Source of the DNA: Polaribacter sp. | GTDB taxonomy: Bacteria > Bacteroidota > Bacteroidia > Flavobacteriales > Flavobacteriaceae | Assembly: GCA_020740485.1 (NCBI GenBank) | Contig: DYMN01000022.1 | Span: forward strand, 1 to 39,706 | Length of the DNA stretch: 39,706 bases | Reading direction: 5' to 3' | In this document: in pieces, positions 1-8,178 of the stretch | Numbering within the stretch: the first letter of the stretch is position 1 | Layout: each line of letters opens with the position of its first letter | Notes under the pieces: model-generated | The model's input: only the letters and a program-made list of their open reading frames with translations | What the model was told of the DNA's origin: nothing | Database searches by the model: none | Position numbers and translations under genes: made by a program

Positions 1-282
1 AATATCCATGAGGTAAGTGCGTAAAAACCGCTACTTCTTTTACACTAAACCGTTATGGGCAATTAGAAGAAAGGCATCGACCGAAACCTTAAGACAAAGT
101 CACTCACTTATTGAGAAAAAAAAACTTAAAGTTTCCGCAAACCGAGTAAAAAAATTGACCATTATGGTGTAAAGGTTACCATACATACGACATAAAAGTT
201 GGTAACAGAGTTAAATTTCAAGTTTACCCAAATTTTTAAAAAACGAAAAAAAGTGAAGGAAACTTGCTAATACCAAAAGAAA
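1..282. other. Leader of cassette-like unit 1, no gene seen
   Basis: No open reading frame of note. Bases 52-59 read GTTATGGG, which is the exact reverse complement of CCCATAAC at 2403-2410. Bases about 27-59 also resemble the right arm of the inverted-repeat site at 2506-2538 (a CCGCTAC-like stretch followed by CGTTAT). I read 52 as the left end of a cassette-like unit that runs to 2410. The rest is AT-rich leader with no confident promoter. Confidence 0.4.
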
Positions 283-1866
283 ATGAGAACACTCAAAAAA
301 ATCTCAAATGCCCTTATCCTCATAGTAGGAATGATTTTAACTATTCAGAGTTGTCAGAAAGATGAAAGTTTTATTCAGACAGAAAGTAGTATTGAAAAAT
401 TTAATGTTAAGACCATATCTTATAATGATTTTATTAATACCCATAATCTTTCAAAACTAATTTCATCAATAGATGATTTATCTGATTTAGATTCAGACTT
501 TCAAAAATTAAATAGTAGTGACAATTCCTTTAGTATAAATACAGATAACATTATCGTAGTAGAATCTGATAGTACTCTAACCTATTCGTTTTTAGTTGAT
601 CAACAATTGTCACAAAATCACACATTTGAAAATTTTATTGTTGAATTCTTAACTGAAAATGAGTATACATTTAAATTAATCGGTTATACTTACAATCCCA
701 ATGCTCAAAATGAAAATTTTCCCTACGCCATAGAAATGATAGAAATTGGAAACGATGCTTTTGATATTCAAGAGCTTTTAAACACAAAAGATTTGTATTT
801 CGATGGTGAATGCTTATGGAATTATTATTATGATGATGTGTGTGGTTGTGAATATCTCCAATTTCTTGGTTGTCCTGTAGAAGATAATGTTGCAGATGGT
901 GAAGGTTCAGCTGGGTCATATTCTAATGGAAGTTCAAGCTCTGGCTCACCATTTAGTGGAAGCTATTCGGGTGGAAGTTATGGCGGTTCAAGTAGTGGTG
1001 GTGCTTCTTATAACGGATATCACTCCACAAATAATGGAACAGGATACGGATTAAACCTAAATACTATTAGTAGCTTAACTAAAACGCTACATTTAAGTAC
1101 AGAAGAAATCAATTTCCTTGACGAACACCCTGATTTTGCTTTTGCAATTGCAGCATTTTTAGATCAACATCCTAACTTACCTGAAGCTAACAGCTTTGCG
1201 CACTGGTCTATTAGTTATATTATCAATAATCCAACTGTTACAATTCAAGAATTTCAAAATTGGTTTTCAGGTTTTAATCAAAGTCAAGATGGGGATTTTG
1301 ATGAACTTTATTGGAATGATCCCAATCTAACTTTTCCATCACAAATTTTACCAAACTGGGGGTCTTTTAATACCGCATATCCTAAACATGATGATCCATT
1401 ATATGATACTCCTCAAAAAATGTATTTAAGTGTTGGTGGTCAAGTAGCTAATTTACATATTTCAAATCCAAATAATTACTCTAATACTTGTGCATTAAGA
1501 GTCTCAAAAGGATTAAATTATTCGGGAATTGCAATACCATCAGGCCCTAATAGATATTTAGGAAGTGATGGGAAATATTATTTTCTAAGTGCAAAAGCTT
1601 TATTAGAGTGGATGAAAAAAACATTCAGCACACCCACTGGTTCTAACCATTTGACAGGTTCTCAAGGTGGTACAAATGGTGAAAATTTTCCTACATTACT
1701 TTCAACCAAAACAGGAATTTATATAATGACCCCAAACTATCCGGGTCTTTCTTATTTTGGGGCAAGTGGGCACGCAGATATGATTGTAAATGGATCTTGT
1801 GATGGTGGTTGTTATTTTAATGCTTCTGGTGGTATTCATGAAATTTTTATTTGGGAATTAGACTAA
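283..1866 (+). CDS. Lipoprotein with C-terminal Tae4-like amidase domain
   Basis: The 527-residue product starts with a type II signal peptide (lipobox IQSC, Cys24), so it is probably a lipoprotein. Residues 25-200 are unrecognised and include a Cys-rich patch near 176-197. Residues about 207-250 are a Gly/Ser linker. The C-terminal 150 residues resemble the type VI amidase effector Tae4 family: NTCALRVSKGLN with candidate catalytic Cys403, then a GKYYFLSAKALLEW segment, then GHADMIVNGS with candidate His497. Tae4 enzymes are NlpC/P60-like peptidases that cut the peptidoglycan peptide stem. The signal peptide is unlike classical Tae4, which is a cytoplasmic effector injected by T6SS. It is followed after 10 bases by a small lipoprotein gene that may encode immunity. 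The domain call is from motifs only and is moderately sure; the toxin role is inference. Confidence 0.65.
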   Translation: MRTLKKISNALILIVGMILTIQSCQKDESFIQTESSIEKFNVKTISYNDFINTHNLSKLISSIDDLSDLDSDFQKLNSSDNSFSINTDNIIVVESDSTLTYSFLVDQQLSQNHTFENFIVEFLTENEYTFKLIGYTYNPNAQNENFPYAIEMIEIGNDAFDIQELLNTKDLYFDGECLWNYYYDDVCGCEYLQFLGCPVEDNVADGEGSAGSYSNGSSSSGSPFSGSYSGGSYGGSSSGGASYNGYHSTNNGTGYGLNLNTISSLTKTLHLSTEEINFLDEHPDFAFAIAAFLDQHPNLPEANSFAHWSISYIINNPTVTIQEFQNWFSGFNQSQDGDFDELYWNDPNLTFPSQILPNWGSFNTAYPKHDDPLYDTPQKMYLSVGGQVANLHISNPNNYSNTCALRVSKGLNYSGIAIPSGPNRYLGSDGKYYFLSAKALLEWMKKTFSTPTGSNHLTGSQGGTNGENFPTLLSTKTGIYIMTPNYPGLSYFGASGHADMIVNGSCDGGCYFNASGGIHEIFIWELD

Positions 1867-1876
1867 ATTAATACTT

Positions 1877-2302
1877 ATGAAAACAATTTTTTTAATCATT
1901 TTACTTACTTTTCTGTTAATAATATCCTGTAAATCAACAAATTCTATTTATAATAAACAAATGAAAGAAGCATATATTCATTCATTTAAATTGACATATT
2001 ATGAAAATTTAATGATAAAGGGATTTAATAATTCTGAAGAATTAAAATTCCTTATTAGCAGTGATCGTAGTGGATTTAGTGAAATTCTTTTATCAATTGA
2101 AGATTATAACTTAATAGATAGTTTAACAACAAAAGATAATCAAATTATGTTAAATGATTCGATAGACAGGATAGAAAGAGTAGCAGAAGGTAGTGATGGT
2201 AAGCGTGTTTTAGAATTTAGTATAAATAAATATAATAGTAAATGGATAGATGATTTAGCAAAACAAAGATACAAAATTAAGATAATTTCAGAAAGACAAT
2301 AA
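1877..2302 (+). CDS. Small lipoprotein, candidate immunity partner
   Basis: This 141-residue product has a lipoprotein signal (IISC, Cys near residue 18) and a charged, probably helical mature part with no motif I can name. It begins 10 bases after the Tae4-like gene, is co-oriented, and is followed by a strong hairpin at 2324-2348, so the two form a two-gene operon. T6SS amidase effectors of the Tae4 type are normally paired with small periplasmic Tai4 proteins, and a lipoprotein facing the periplasm would be in the right compartment to neutralise a self-directed amidase. The immunity role rests on position and localisation only; I see no sequence match to Tai4 that I would trust. Confidence 0.55.
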   Translation: MKTIFLIILLTFLLIISCKSTNSIYNKQMKEAYIHSFKLTYYENLMIKGFNNSEELKFLISSDRSGFSEILLSIEDYNLIDSLTTKDNQIMLNDSIDRIERVAEGSDGKRVLEFSINKYNSKWIDDLAKQRYKIKIISERQ

Positions 2303-2323
2303 ACAAACCCATATAGAGTAAAC

Positions 2324-2348
2324 TGCCCTGCCAGAAACTGACAGGGCA
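2324..2348 (+). terminator. Hairpin terminator after the effector-like operon
   Basis: TGCCCTG at 2324-2330 pairs with CAGGGCA at 2342-2348, with an inner CAG/CTG pair around an AAA loop and one mismatch. It begins 22 bases after the stop of the small lipoprotein gene and is followed by a T-rich stretch, so it fits an intrinsic terminator. Confidence 0.6.
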
Positions 2349-2402
2349 AGATACTTTTATTATATAAAATCGATATTATTAGTTAGAAACCTTTGGATAA
2401 AA

Positions 2403-2538
2403 CCCATAACATTATGTAGGCGGATATGGCGGGTAAAGGCATCTAAACAAACTTTTGTGATTAACCAAAGTTCTGTACTTTTACCAAGCGTCAGTGAGAA
2501 CTTCACCGCCACATCGCCTACAATAATCGTTATAAGCC
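2403..2538. repeat. attC-like bulged inverted repeat (site A)
   Basis: The left arm at 2406-2432 pairs with the right arm at 2506-2533. Aligned, the arms agree over about 24 positions and are offset by three single-base bulges. The outer ends differ: CCCATAAC (2403-2410) matches the beginning of the upstream unit at 52-59, while GTTATAAGCC (2529-2538) matches the end of the downstream unit at 3496-3505. Integron attC sites have this design: imperfect hairpin, extrahelical bases, and ends belonging to two different cassettes. The ends do not match the canonical RYYYAAC/GTTRRRY cores and no integrase is in the window. The right half recurs at 16357-16526. Confidence 0.55.
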
Positions 2539-2543
2539 ATTTT

Positions 2544-3488
2544 ATGAAAAATCTGCAAAAAATGACATTTTTCTTTTTCTTACTTCTTATTTCTTGTAAA
2601 GAAGAAACGAATTCTGTATTTCCTTTAACTGATTATGACACAGAAATGGAAATGGAAAAAGTATCTAAAGAAATAAACATTTTTGATGATATTTTGAATA
2701 AGTTATACAGAGCATCTGAAAAAAATCCTAAAAAAACTCTAGTGAAAATCGATAGTTTATATAAAGCTAATGAAAATGAAAAAGACAAATATAAATCTCA
2801 AATAAAGGAAAACATTGCGGATGATTTAAGAATGTTTAAAGCTGAATTGCTTTATAATATTGGCAAATATGAAAAATCAATAGAAATTCTTAAAATTGGA
2901 ACAAGTGGACACGATGAAATTGGATTAGTTTGTAATTATGTAAAACTTAAAAAATTTGATAAAGCAAAAAGAATTCTTGACAGTATTCCAAATTACACTT
3001 TCAATACATTTATTTACGCAAATTTTTATGAAACAATTGGAAAAAAGAATGAAGCTTTAAATATTTACAAAACAATACAAAAAGATAAAGGAATTAATCA
3101 TTTTGTATACTATAAACTAGCAGTTGAAAGAATAAAAGAATTAGAAAAGCTAAATCCTATTTTATTAAATAGTGTTTATTATGAAACAGGAAGGCCAGAT
3201 TTTGAGGTTTGTGACGCAGACAATGAAAACAGAACAAAAGTTATAGAATTAGTTAGAGAACTTCCTGAAGTGAAAGACAAATATGAAAAAAATGCTGGAA
3301 TATCAATTTTAGAAGCACCAAAAGACAATGGAAAAAATTATTATTGGGTAAGATTTTATGAAGACAATTCATTGATTTTTAAAACCGAATACAATTTCTT
3401 TATTTATCAAAAAACTTTTGAAATCAAATATTTTGACAAAAAAAATAATAAAGTTTTGAGTTTAGCTGAATGGAGAAAAACGAAATAA
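2544..3488 (+). CDS. TPR-containing lipoprotein of unknown function
   Basis: I start at the ATG at 2544, just inside the unit border, because the codons before it (from a GTG at 2457) lie in the attC-like repeat and because this start gives a clean lipoprotein signal peptide (LLISCKEE). The product is 314 residues. The middle contains degenerate TPR helices (segments around YNIGKYEKSIEIL, KLKKFDKAKRIL and ETIGKKNEALNIY). The C-terminal 100 residues form a separate domain I do not recognise, with many aromatic residues near the end. The gene fills almost all of the cassette-like unit 2529-3505. TPRs suggest protein binding in the periplasm; nothing more specific can be said. Confidence 0.6.
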   Translation: MKNLQKMTFFFFLLLISCKEETNSVFPLTDYDTEMEMEKVSKEINIFDDILNKLYRASEKNPKKTLVKIDSLYKANENEKDKYKSQIKENIADDLRMFKAELLYNIGKYEKSIEILKIGTSGHDEIGLVCNYVKLKKFDKAKRILDSIPNYTFNTFIYANFYETIGKKNEALNIYKTIQKDKGINHFVYYKLAVERIKELEKLNPILLNSVYYETGRPDFEVCDADNENRTKVIELVRELPEVKDKYEKNAGISILEAPKDNGKNYYWVRFYEDNSLIFKTEYNFFIYQKTFEIKYFDKKNNKVLSLAEWRKTK

Positions 3489-3517
3489 GAAAAACGGCTT
3501 ATAACAGCTAAGTTTTC

Positions 3518-3537
3518 GTTGGGTGCGAAGCACCAAC
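3518..3537. repeat. Short hairpin after unit 2
   Basis: GTTGGGTGC (3518-3526), loop GAA, then GCACCAAC (3530-3537). The arms pair with one bulged G. It lies 12 bases after the unit-2 end GGCTTATAAC. It could be a remnant of another inverted-repeat site or a terminator for the TPR lipoprotein gene; there is no clear T-run. The remainder of 3538-3728 shows nothing further. Confidence 0.35.
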
Positions 3538-3728
3538 AATGAAACTAGTGTTGAACGAGACCGTAGGTAGCGATTTAAAAAGCACTATGGAATTATCGAC
3601 CTTTGGAGTTATCCTTTTCAAATGACTATCCTCTTCAAAGCAACGAAGAAATTCTCTTTCACAAACAAATTGACCTTATTTTGCAGTAAAACCAACACTA
3701 TAAGGCATAAGTTCCCCCACCCAAAGCA

Positions 3729-4151
3729 TTAGTTGTTTAGGCTATTAGAGGGTAAAACACTAAGATAATCTTTGGGCGGACCCCTACCATCAAAAGTAAA
3801 CAGGGTGATAAGAGTTCCTGTTTTACAATGTGGGCAACGATGCAATAAGGTGCCTTTGGGTTGGATTTTTTCTATTTTTACACCCATTTTTTTTTGTAAA
3901 ACTTTGAGTTTTTCACGTTTCCAATTACTGCTCAAAAAACCATAATGACGAATGCGAACAAACCTCTTAGGAAGAAAGTGTTTTGAAAAACGTCTGACAA
4001 ATTCTTTGTTGGAAAGCGTCATTGATTTTTGAATACCTTTTTGACGATACTCTTTGTAATTGAAAGATACATCCTGCTCTGTTACCGAAGTGATTCTGTT
4101 GTCGGAAATGGCAATTTTGTGCTGATGGACAAAGATGAAGCCCGAATCCAT
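3729..4151 (-). pseudogene. Truncated IS91-family transposase (C-terminal part)
   Basis: The 140-residue reading frame matches the C-terminal end of IS91-type (Y2/HUH) transposases: HKIAISDNRI, then NYKEYRQKG, SMTLSNKEFVRRFSKHFLPK, VRIRHYGFLSS and a zinc-finger-like CPHC near the end. Full-length members are about 370-400 residues, so the N-terminal catalytic region with the HUH motif and tyrosines is missing. An in-frame TAA lies two codons before the ATG. IS91 elements move by rolling circle and often mobilise adjacent DNA; this copy is a dead relic that marks the edge of the accessory region. The truncation lies close to a CGTTAT sequence at 4155-4160. Confidence 0.75.
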
Positions 4152-4246
4152 CGACCGTTATCATTTTCCCTTAGTATTTTATAATGCTAAAATAGAATAA
4201 AGAGATTTAGCAAGCTGTATGCATAAGCGAAAGAAAAAACATAAAA

Positions 4247-4558
4247 CTAATTTTTAGACTTTCCCTTATAATATTCCGATTGGAAATTCCCGATATTTAA
4301 TTCACATTTTATAATTCTATTTTTATGTACAAAATAGTTGATAATACCGATCACTAACATAAAAAAAGAAATTGCATACATAAAAATTTCCAAAACATCT
4401 TTGTCATGCAATTGAAATACATTATGAATACTCAAACCTGCAATCATAAAATACATCGAGGTTCTCAAAAATGCTAAAAAAGTAGTTTGATTGGCTAATT
4501 TAGTGCGTTGCAAAGCCAATTTTTCTCTCAATATTAAATCTTTATTAATTTCAGACAT
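4247..4558 (-). CDS. DUF202 family inner-membrane protein
   Basis: A 103-residue protein. The N-terminus (LREKLALQRTKLANQTTFLAFLRTS) is the typical charged entry segment of the DUF202/YidH family, followed by two hydrophobic helices at about residues 31-47 and 56-76 and a basic C-terminus. Family function is unknown; eukaryotic relatives include the Vtc1-type membrane domain of polyphosphate-related complexes. It stands alone, divergent from the carbonic anhydrase gene, with about 165 bases of very AT-rich DNA between them that should hold both promoters. Confidence 0.75.
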   Translation of the reverse strand: MSEINKDLILREKLALQRTKLANQTTFLAFLRTSMYFMIAGLSIHNVFQLHDKDVLEIFMYAISFFMLVIGIINYFVHKNRIIKCELNIGNFQSEYYKGKSKN

Positions 4559-4724
4559 GTTTTTTTTATTGCGTTATTTTATAATTCAAAAATAATTTTT
4601 TTTAGTATATGAAGTTAAAACTACTGTGATTTTTTTGATAAAATTAAATCTGTCTGTAATAATATTATTTAAAAAAAATTTTGATACAACTTGTGTTTAA
4701 GAATCTATTTTATATTTTTACAAT

Positions 4725-5333
4725 ATGAATACCAAAGCCATTTTAGCTCAAGAAACAGCAGATTCAGCCCTGCGCAAATTATTAGAAGGGAATGAACGCT
4801 TCCGCAGACACGAGCATACTTATCGGGATTTTATGCAAGAAATTGAAGAAACCAAAGACGATCAATATCCTTTTGCCGCCATTTTGGGTTGCATGGATTC
4901 ACGCGTTCCGGTGGAGATTCTTTTTGATCAAGGTATTGGGCAGTTGTTTGTGTTGCGATTAGCCGGAAATGTGGTCAATAAAGATATTATGGCCGGTTTG
5001 GAATATGCGTGTGGAGTAGTTGGAAGCAAACTCATTTTGGTGTTAGGACACGAAAATTGTGGAGCGGTAAAAGCTGCATGTGATGATATTAATATCGGAC
5101 ATATTTCCGAAATTGTAAAAAAAATAAAACCATCGATTGATATTTTAAATCAGCCTGATGTAGCTATTACCGGTAGCGCTTTAGTCAATGAAATAGCTAA
5201 GTTAAATGTGATGGTTACAATTGACGAAATTCGTGAGAAAAGCGGTATTTTAAGAGATTTGGAAAAAGAAGGAAAAATTAAAATTATCGGTGCTTATTAT
5301 CACGTTCATTCCGGTCGTATTGAAATTCTGTGA
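4725..5333 (+). CDS. Beta-class carbonic anhydrase
   Basis: This 202-residue enzyme interconverts CO2 and bicarbonate with a zinc ion. The beta-class signature is complete: Cys56-Met-Asp58-Ser-Arg60 (zinc Cys and the Asp-Arg dyad) and His109-x-x-Cys112 in GHENCGAV. There is no signal peptide, so it is probably cytosolic. The length fits beta carbonic anhydrases of Bacteroidota. The ATG at 4725 follows a TATATTTTTAC sequence that could be a -7 element, which would make the leader very short. The gene converges with the potassium-regulator gene downstream, 15 bases apart. Confidence 0.9.
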   Translation: MNTKAILAQETADSALRKLLEGNERFRRHEHTYRDFMQEIEETKDDQYPFAAILGCMDSRVPVEILFDQGIGQLFVLRLAGNVVNKDIMAGLEYACGVVGSKLILVLGHENCGAVKAACDDINIGHISEIVKKIKPSIDILNQPDVAITGSALVNEIAKLNVMVTIDEIREKSGILRDLEKEGKIKIIGAYYHVHSGRIEIL

Positions 5334-5348
5334 ATAACATCTAACAAA

Positions 5349-6035
5349 CTAACTTTTCTTTAAAAAATCTTTTAAATCTTTATTCGAACCATAAAGCACC
5401 AAAATATCTTCTTGTTCCAAAATAGTGTCGGGAGTAGCCACTCCTTGTACTTTAGGTGCTATTACATTTTTCCCAACTTTAGTGTCAAGGTTTTCGTTCT
5501 TTATTGTGGTTAATACCAGTAAGTTGTATTTTTCGCGCATTCTGATTTCTCCAATATTCTTTCCGATGTATTGAACAGGGACATTGGCTTCCACAATACT
5601 ATACTCGCTACCTAATTCAAAGGAATCTACCACATCTTTCAGCGTTAGTTTTTTTGCCCATCTTTCAGCGGTTTCTTCTTCCGGATGTACAATTTCATCA
5701 ACTCCAATGGCGTGTAACACGTTTTCGTGCAATGGATTGATAGCACGACTGATCAAGCGTTTTACTTGAAGATTCTTAAACAAAGCGGTTACCATAATGT
5801 TGGCGCCTTCATTTTCTCCGATGGCTACAATTACCACATCTGTATCTTTTAAAGGCAAACCGGTTACGGTAAATTGGTCTGCGGCGTCCATACAAATGGT
5901 ATGCGATATTTTCTCTTTTAAAGCATCCACTTTTTCCATACTGGTGTCTATTCCAATTACTTCATTGCCATTTTCCGTTAATTTTTCTGCTAACGATGCC
6001 CCAAAATTACCAAGACCGATTATGATGTATTTCAT
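5349..6035 (-). CDS. trkA: TrkA/KtrA-type potassium uptake regulator (RCK domain)
   Basis: A 228-residue cytosolic protein with an N-terminal RCK_N Rossmann domain (nucleotide loop GLGNFGASLA near residues 7-16, acidic residue after the second strand in VIGIDTS) and a C-terminal RCK_C/TrkA_C domain from about residue 140. The single-RCK length is that of KtrA rather than the double-length TrkA of Escherichia coli. It binds nucleotides and gates the membrane partner. That partner is encoded upstream on the same strand (TrkH at 6281-8044), so the two form one transport system, although a 245-base repeat-bearing gap now lies between them. Confidence 0.88.
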   Translation of the reverse strand: MKYIIIGLGNFGASLAEKLTENGNEVIGIDTSMEKVDALKEKISHTICMDAADQFTVTGLPLKDTDVVIVAIGENEGANIMVTALFKNLQVKRLISRAINPLHENVLHAIGVDEIVHPEEETAERWAKKLTLKDVVDSFELGSEYSIVEANVPVQYIGKNIGEIRMREKYNLLVLTTIKNENLDTKVGKNVIAPKVQGVATPDTILEQEDILVLYGSNKDLKDFLKKS

Positions 6036-6143
6036 GTGTTTAAATTTATTGTTTTTTATTGGTCACATGTTATAGCCATTTGATCATCTCCGGTTGGTAT
6101 GATGTTAATCTTATGGCTATTTCATTTTTTATTGCATATTGAG

Positions 6144-6161
6144 CCCCGATAGTTATCGGGG
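6144..6161. repeat. Palindrome CCCCGATagttATCGGGG
   Basis: A perfect 7-bp arm hairpin in the trkH-trkA gap. It belongs to a family of dispersed CCGATAG/CTATCGG palindromes that recurs at 16423-16442, 26267-26300, 26326-26366 and 39224-39241. Confidence 0.6.
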
Positions 6162-6217
6162 GAGTATTGAGTATTGAGAAATTTATTTTAAATCTTAAAC
6201 TTTAAACGAAAAAATTC

Positions 6218-6261
6218 TTTACAAATGAGCGCCTTGCGCCATCACGTTCTGCGTGACTTTA
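6218..6261. repeat. 44-bp dispersed double-hairpin repeat, copy 1
   Basis: Contains two small hairpins in tandem, GCGCcttGCGC and CACGttctgCGTG. It matches the reverse complement of 31337-31380 at 39 of 44 positions. Located between trkH and trkA; the second copy lies between hydF and hydE, so both sit inside probable operons. Confidence 0.65.
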
Positions 6262-6280
6262 TTTATTTTTAAACATTTTA

Positions 6281-8044
6281 CTAGTTAATTAGGACGTCTT
6301 CCGCCGGATAGCGATAATTTTTATATTTTTCTTTTCTAAAAAATGCAATCAAAATGGATAACATACTTACCCTACCGATAAACATCAGTAAAACTAATAC
6401 TATTTTACTTGCACTTGTTAAACTTGGAGTGATTCCAACACTCAGACCCACCGTACTATACGCTGAAAAACTTTCAAAAGCCAATTTCATCAATCCTTTG
6501 TCCCCATCAAAAATAATAAGAAATGTAATTCCTATTCCAATTACAAAAAGAGAAAGAAAAATTACTGCAAAGGCACGTTGCACTGTATTTTCAGATATTT
6601 GTCTTCTGAATATTTCAATTCTTGTTTTTCCTTTTGCCAAACTTATAAAATTTAATATAGCAATGGCAAAAGTGCTCGTCTTGATACCACCTCCTGTAGA
6701 GGCAGGTGAAGCCCCAATCCACATCAATAATATGGTTATCATCAAGGTGATTTCGGTCAATTGTCCCATGTTTACTGTGTTAAAACCTGCGGTTCTGGGA
6801 GTTGTTGCAGCAAATAAGGCTTCCACCCATTTTCCAAAACCATTGTGTGGCGCCAAAGTATTGTGATATTCAGTGAAATAAATTAAAATGGTACCAATAA
6901 AAATCAATGAAATGGTAGTTATTATAATGATTCTACTATTCAAATTTACGATCCAAGGTCTGTATTTTACTTTCTTTTTGGTAATAGGTTCAATCAGTTT
7001 TTCAAAACGAAATCTGATGTAATACAATGTATTGGACACAATTGGAAAACCTAACCCCCCCATAACCAATAACCAAACCACATTGAGATGTAAAAAATAA
7101 TTGTATTGATAGCCAGGTTCGTAAAGATTTCCGGACAATGTTGAAAATCCGGCATTGCAAAAAGCGGACACAGAATGGAAAGCAGCAAAAAATCCGCGAT
7201 CGTAAACATTAGGGATTAACGTTGGTTTTATACTGGAATAGATGAGAATTGCTCCCGTTAATTCAATGGTGAAAGTAATTAATAAAATGTTTTTCAACAA
7301 TTTAAAAACTTCACCTACTTTATTGGCTCCCGTCAAGTCTTGTAAAACCAATTGATTTTCAAAAGTGCTTTCTCCTTTGAAAAAATGGCTAAAAAAACTA
7401 GTAAAGGTCAAAATACCTAAACCCCCAATTTGAAAGAGAAACATGATGATATAATGTCCAAAATGGGTAAATGTAAATTGAACATCCACTGAAGATAAAC
7501 CGGTTACACAAACAGCACTTGTAGAAATAAAAAGCGCGTCAACATAACTAATTCCGTGGGTAGTAGCATTGGGTAACATCAACAAAAATGTACCCATCAT
7601 TATTATACCTGCAAAACTTAATATAAATAGTTGTGCAGGATTGAGAAATGCGCTACTCAAATCAATATCACGCGCAGCAAATTCCCGAATAAAGGTAAGA
7701 AAAATGGCAATTTTCATCCATACGTCCTCATATAAAATAGTGTGCATTTCGGATTTTTCAACACCTGAAAAATGTAAAAAAAGAACGGTCAAAATGATGA
7801 TAGAACTCAATACATCAAATACGATGACTTTAAAATTCAACGATTTATCTTTCTTTATATAGCGTAGGGCAGTAGCAATCATTCCCAAAAGCAATACTAC
7901 AAAATAATAAATATTGATTTTTTGTTGAAAAAATGAATCCTGAGCAAATCCGAAGTCAAATATAAGAACACCGATTCCTATCAAGCTGATATAAAAAACC
8001 CATTTGTAAAAAAAGGAAATATCGAATTTTTTTAACAAATCCAT
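6281..8044 (-). CDS. trkH: TrkH family potassium transporter subunit
   Basis: A 587-residue inner-membrane protein with four potassium-channel-like pore loops, each with its filter Gly: SAVCVTGLSSVD, AFCNAGFSTL, TTPRTAGFNTVN and AYSTVGLSVG. It carries several extra N-terminal helices (residues 1-130) compared with the ~450-residue KtrB proteins, a usual length for Bacteroidota members. It conducts K+ uptake under control of the RCK protein encoded downstream. The start ATG at 8044 gives a short cytosolic N-terminus before the first helix. It is divergent from radC, with 134 bases between them. Confidence 0.9.
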   Translation of the reverse strand: MDLLKKFDISFFYKWVFYISLIGIGVLIFDFGFAQDSFFQQKINIYYFVVLLLGMIATALRYIKKDKSLNFKVIVFDVLSSIIILTVLFLHFSGVEKSEMHTILYEDVWMKIAIFLTFIREFAARDIDLSSAFLNPAQLFILSFAGIIMMGTFLLMLPNATTHGISYVDALFISTSAVCVTGLSSVDVQFTFTHFGHYIIMFLFQIGGLGILTFTSFFSHFFKGESTFENQLVLQDLTGANKVGEVFKLLKNILLITFTIELTGAILIYSSIKPTLIPNVYDRGFFAAFHSVSAFCNAGFSTLSGNLYEPGYQYNYFLHLNVVWLLVMGGLGFPIVSNTLYYIRFRFEKLIEPITKKKVKYRPWIVNLNSRIIIITTISLIFIGTILIYFTEYHNTLAPHNGFGKWVEALFAATTPRTAGFNTVNMGQLTEITLMITILLMWIGASPASTGGGIKTSTFAIAILNFISLAKGKTRIEIFRRQISENTVQRAFAVIFLSLFVIGIGITFLIIFDGDKGLMKLAFESFSAYSTVGLSVGITPSLTSASKIVLVLLMFIGRVSMLSILIAFFRKEKYKNYRYPAEDVLIN

Positions 8045-8178
8045 AGATAGTTGATAGGATTAATATTGCGTTGAAATACTTTTAAACGTACAAAAATATT
8101 TAAAAATTAGACATTGGATATAAAAGCAGCAAAATATTTGTATTTTTGAGGTTATATAAATCATTTTAGGAATTAAAA

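Noticed and set aside
2403-2538. Calling site A a true integron attC
   Set aside because: The ends are not RYYYAAC/GTTRRRY and no integrase is present; I keep it as attC-like.
3967-4164. 65-codon minus-strand frame beside the IS91 relic
   Set aside because: Overlaps the transposase fragment in another frame and has no motif.
4151-4170. CGTTAT at the truncated end of the IS91 relic as a further cassette border
   Set aside because: Only six bases match and I find no complementary end or inverted-repeat arm nearby.
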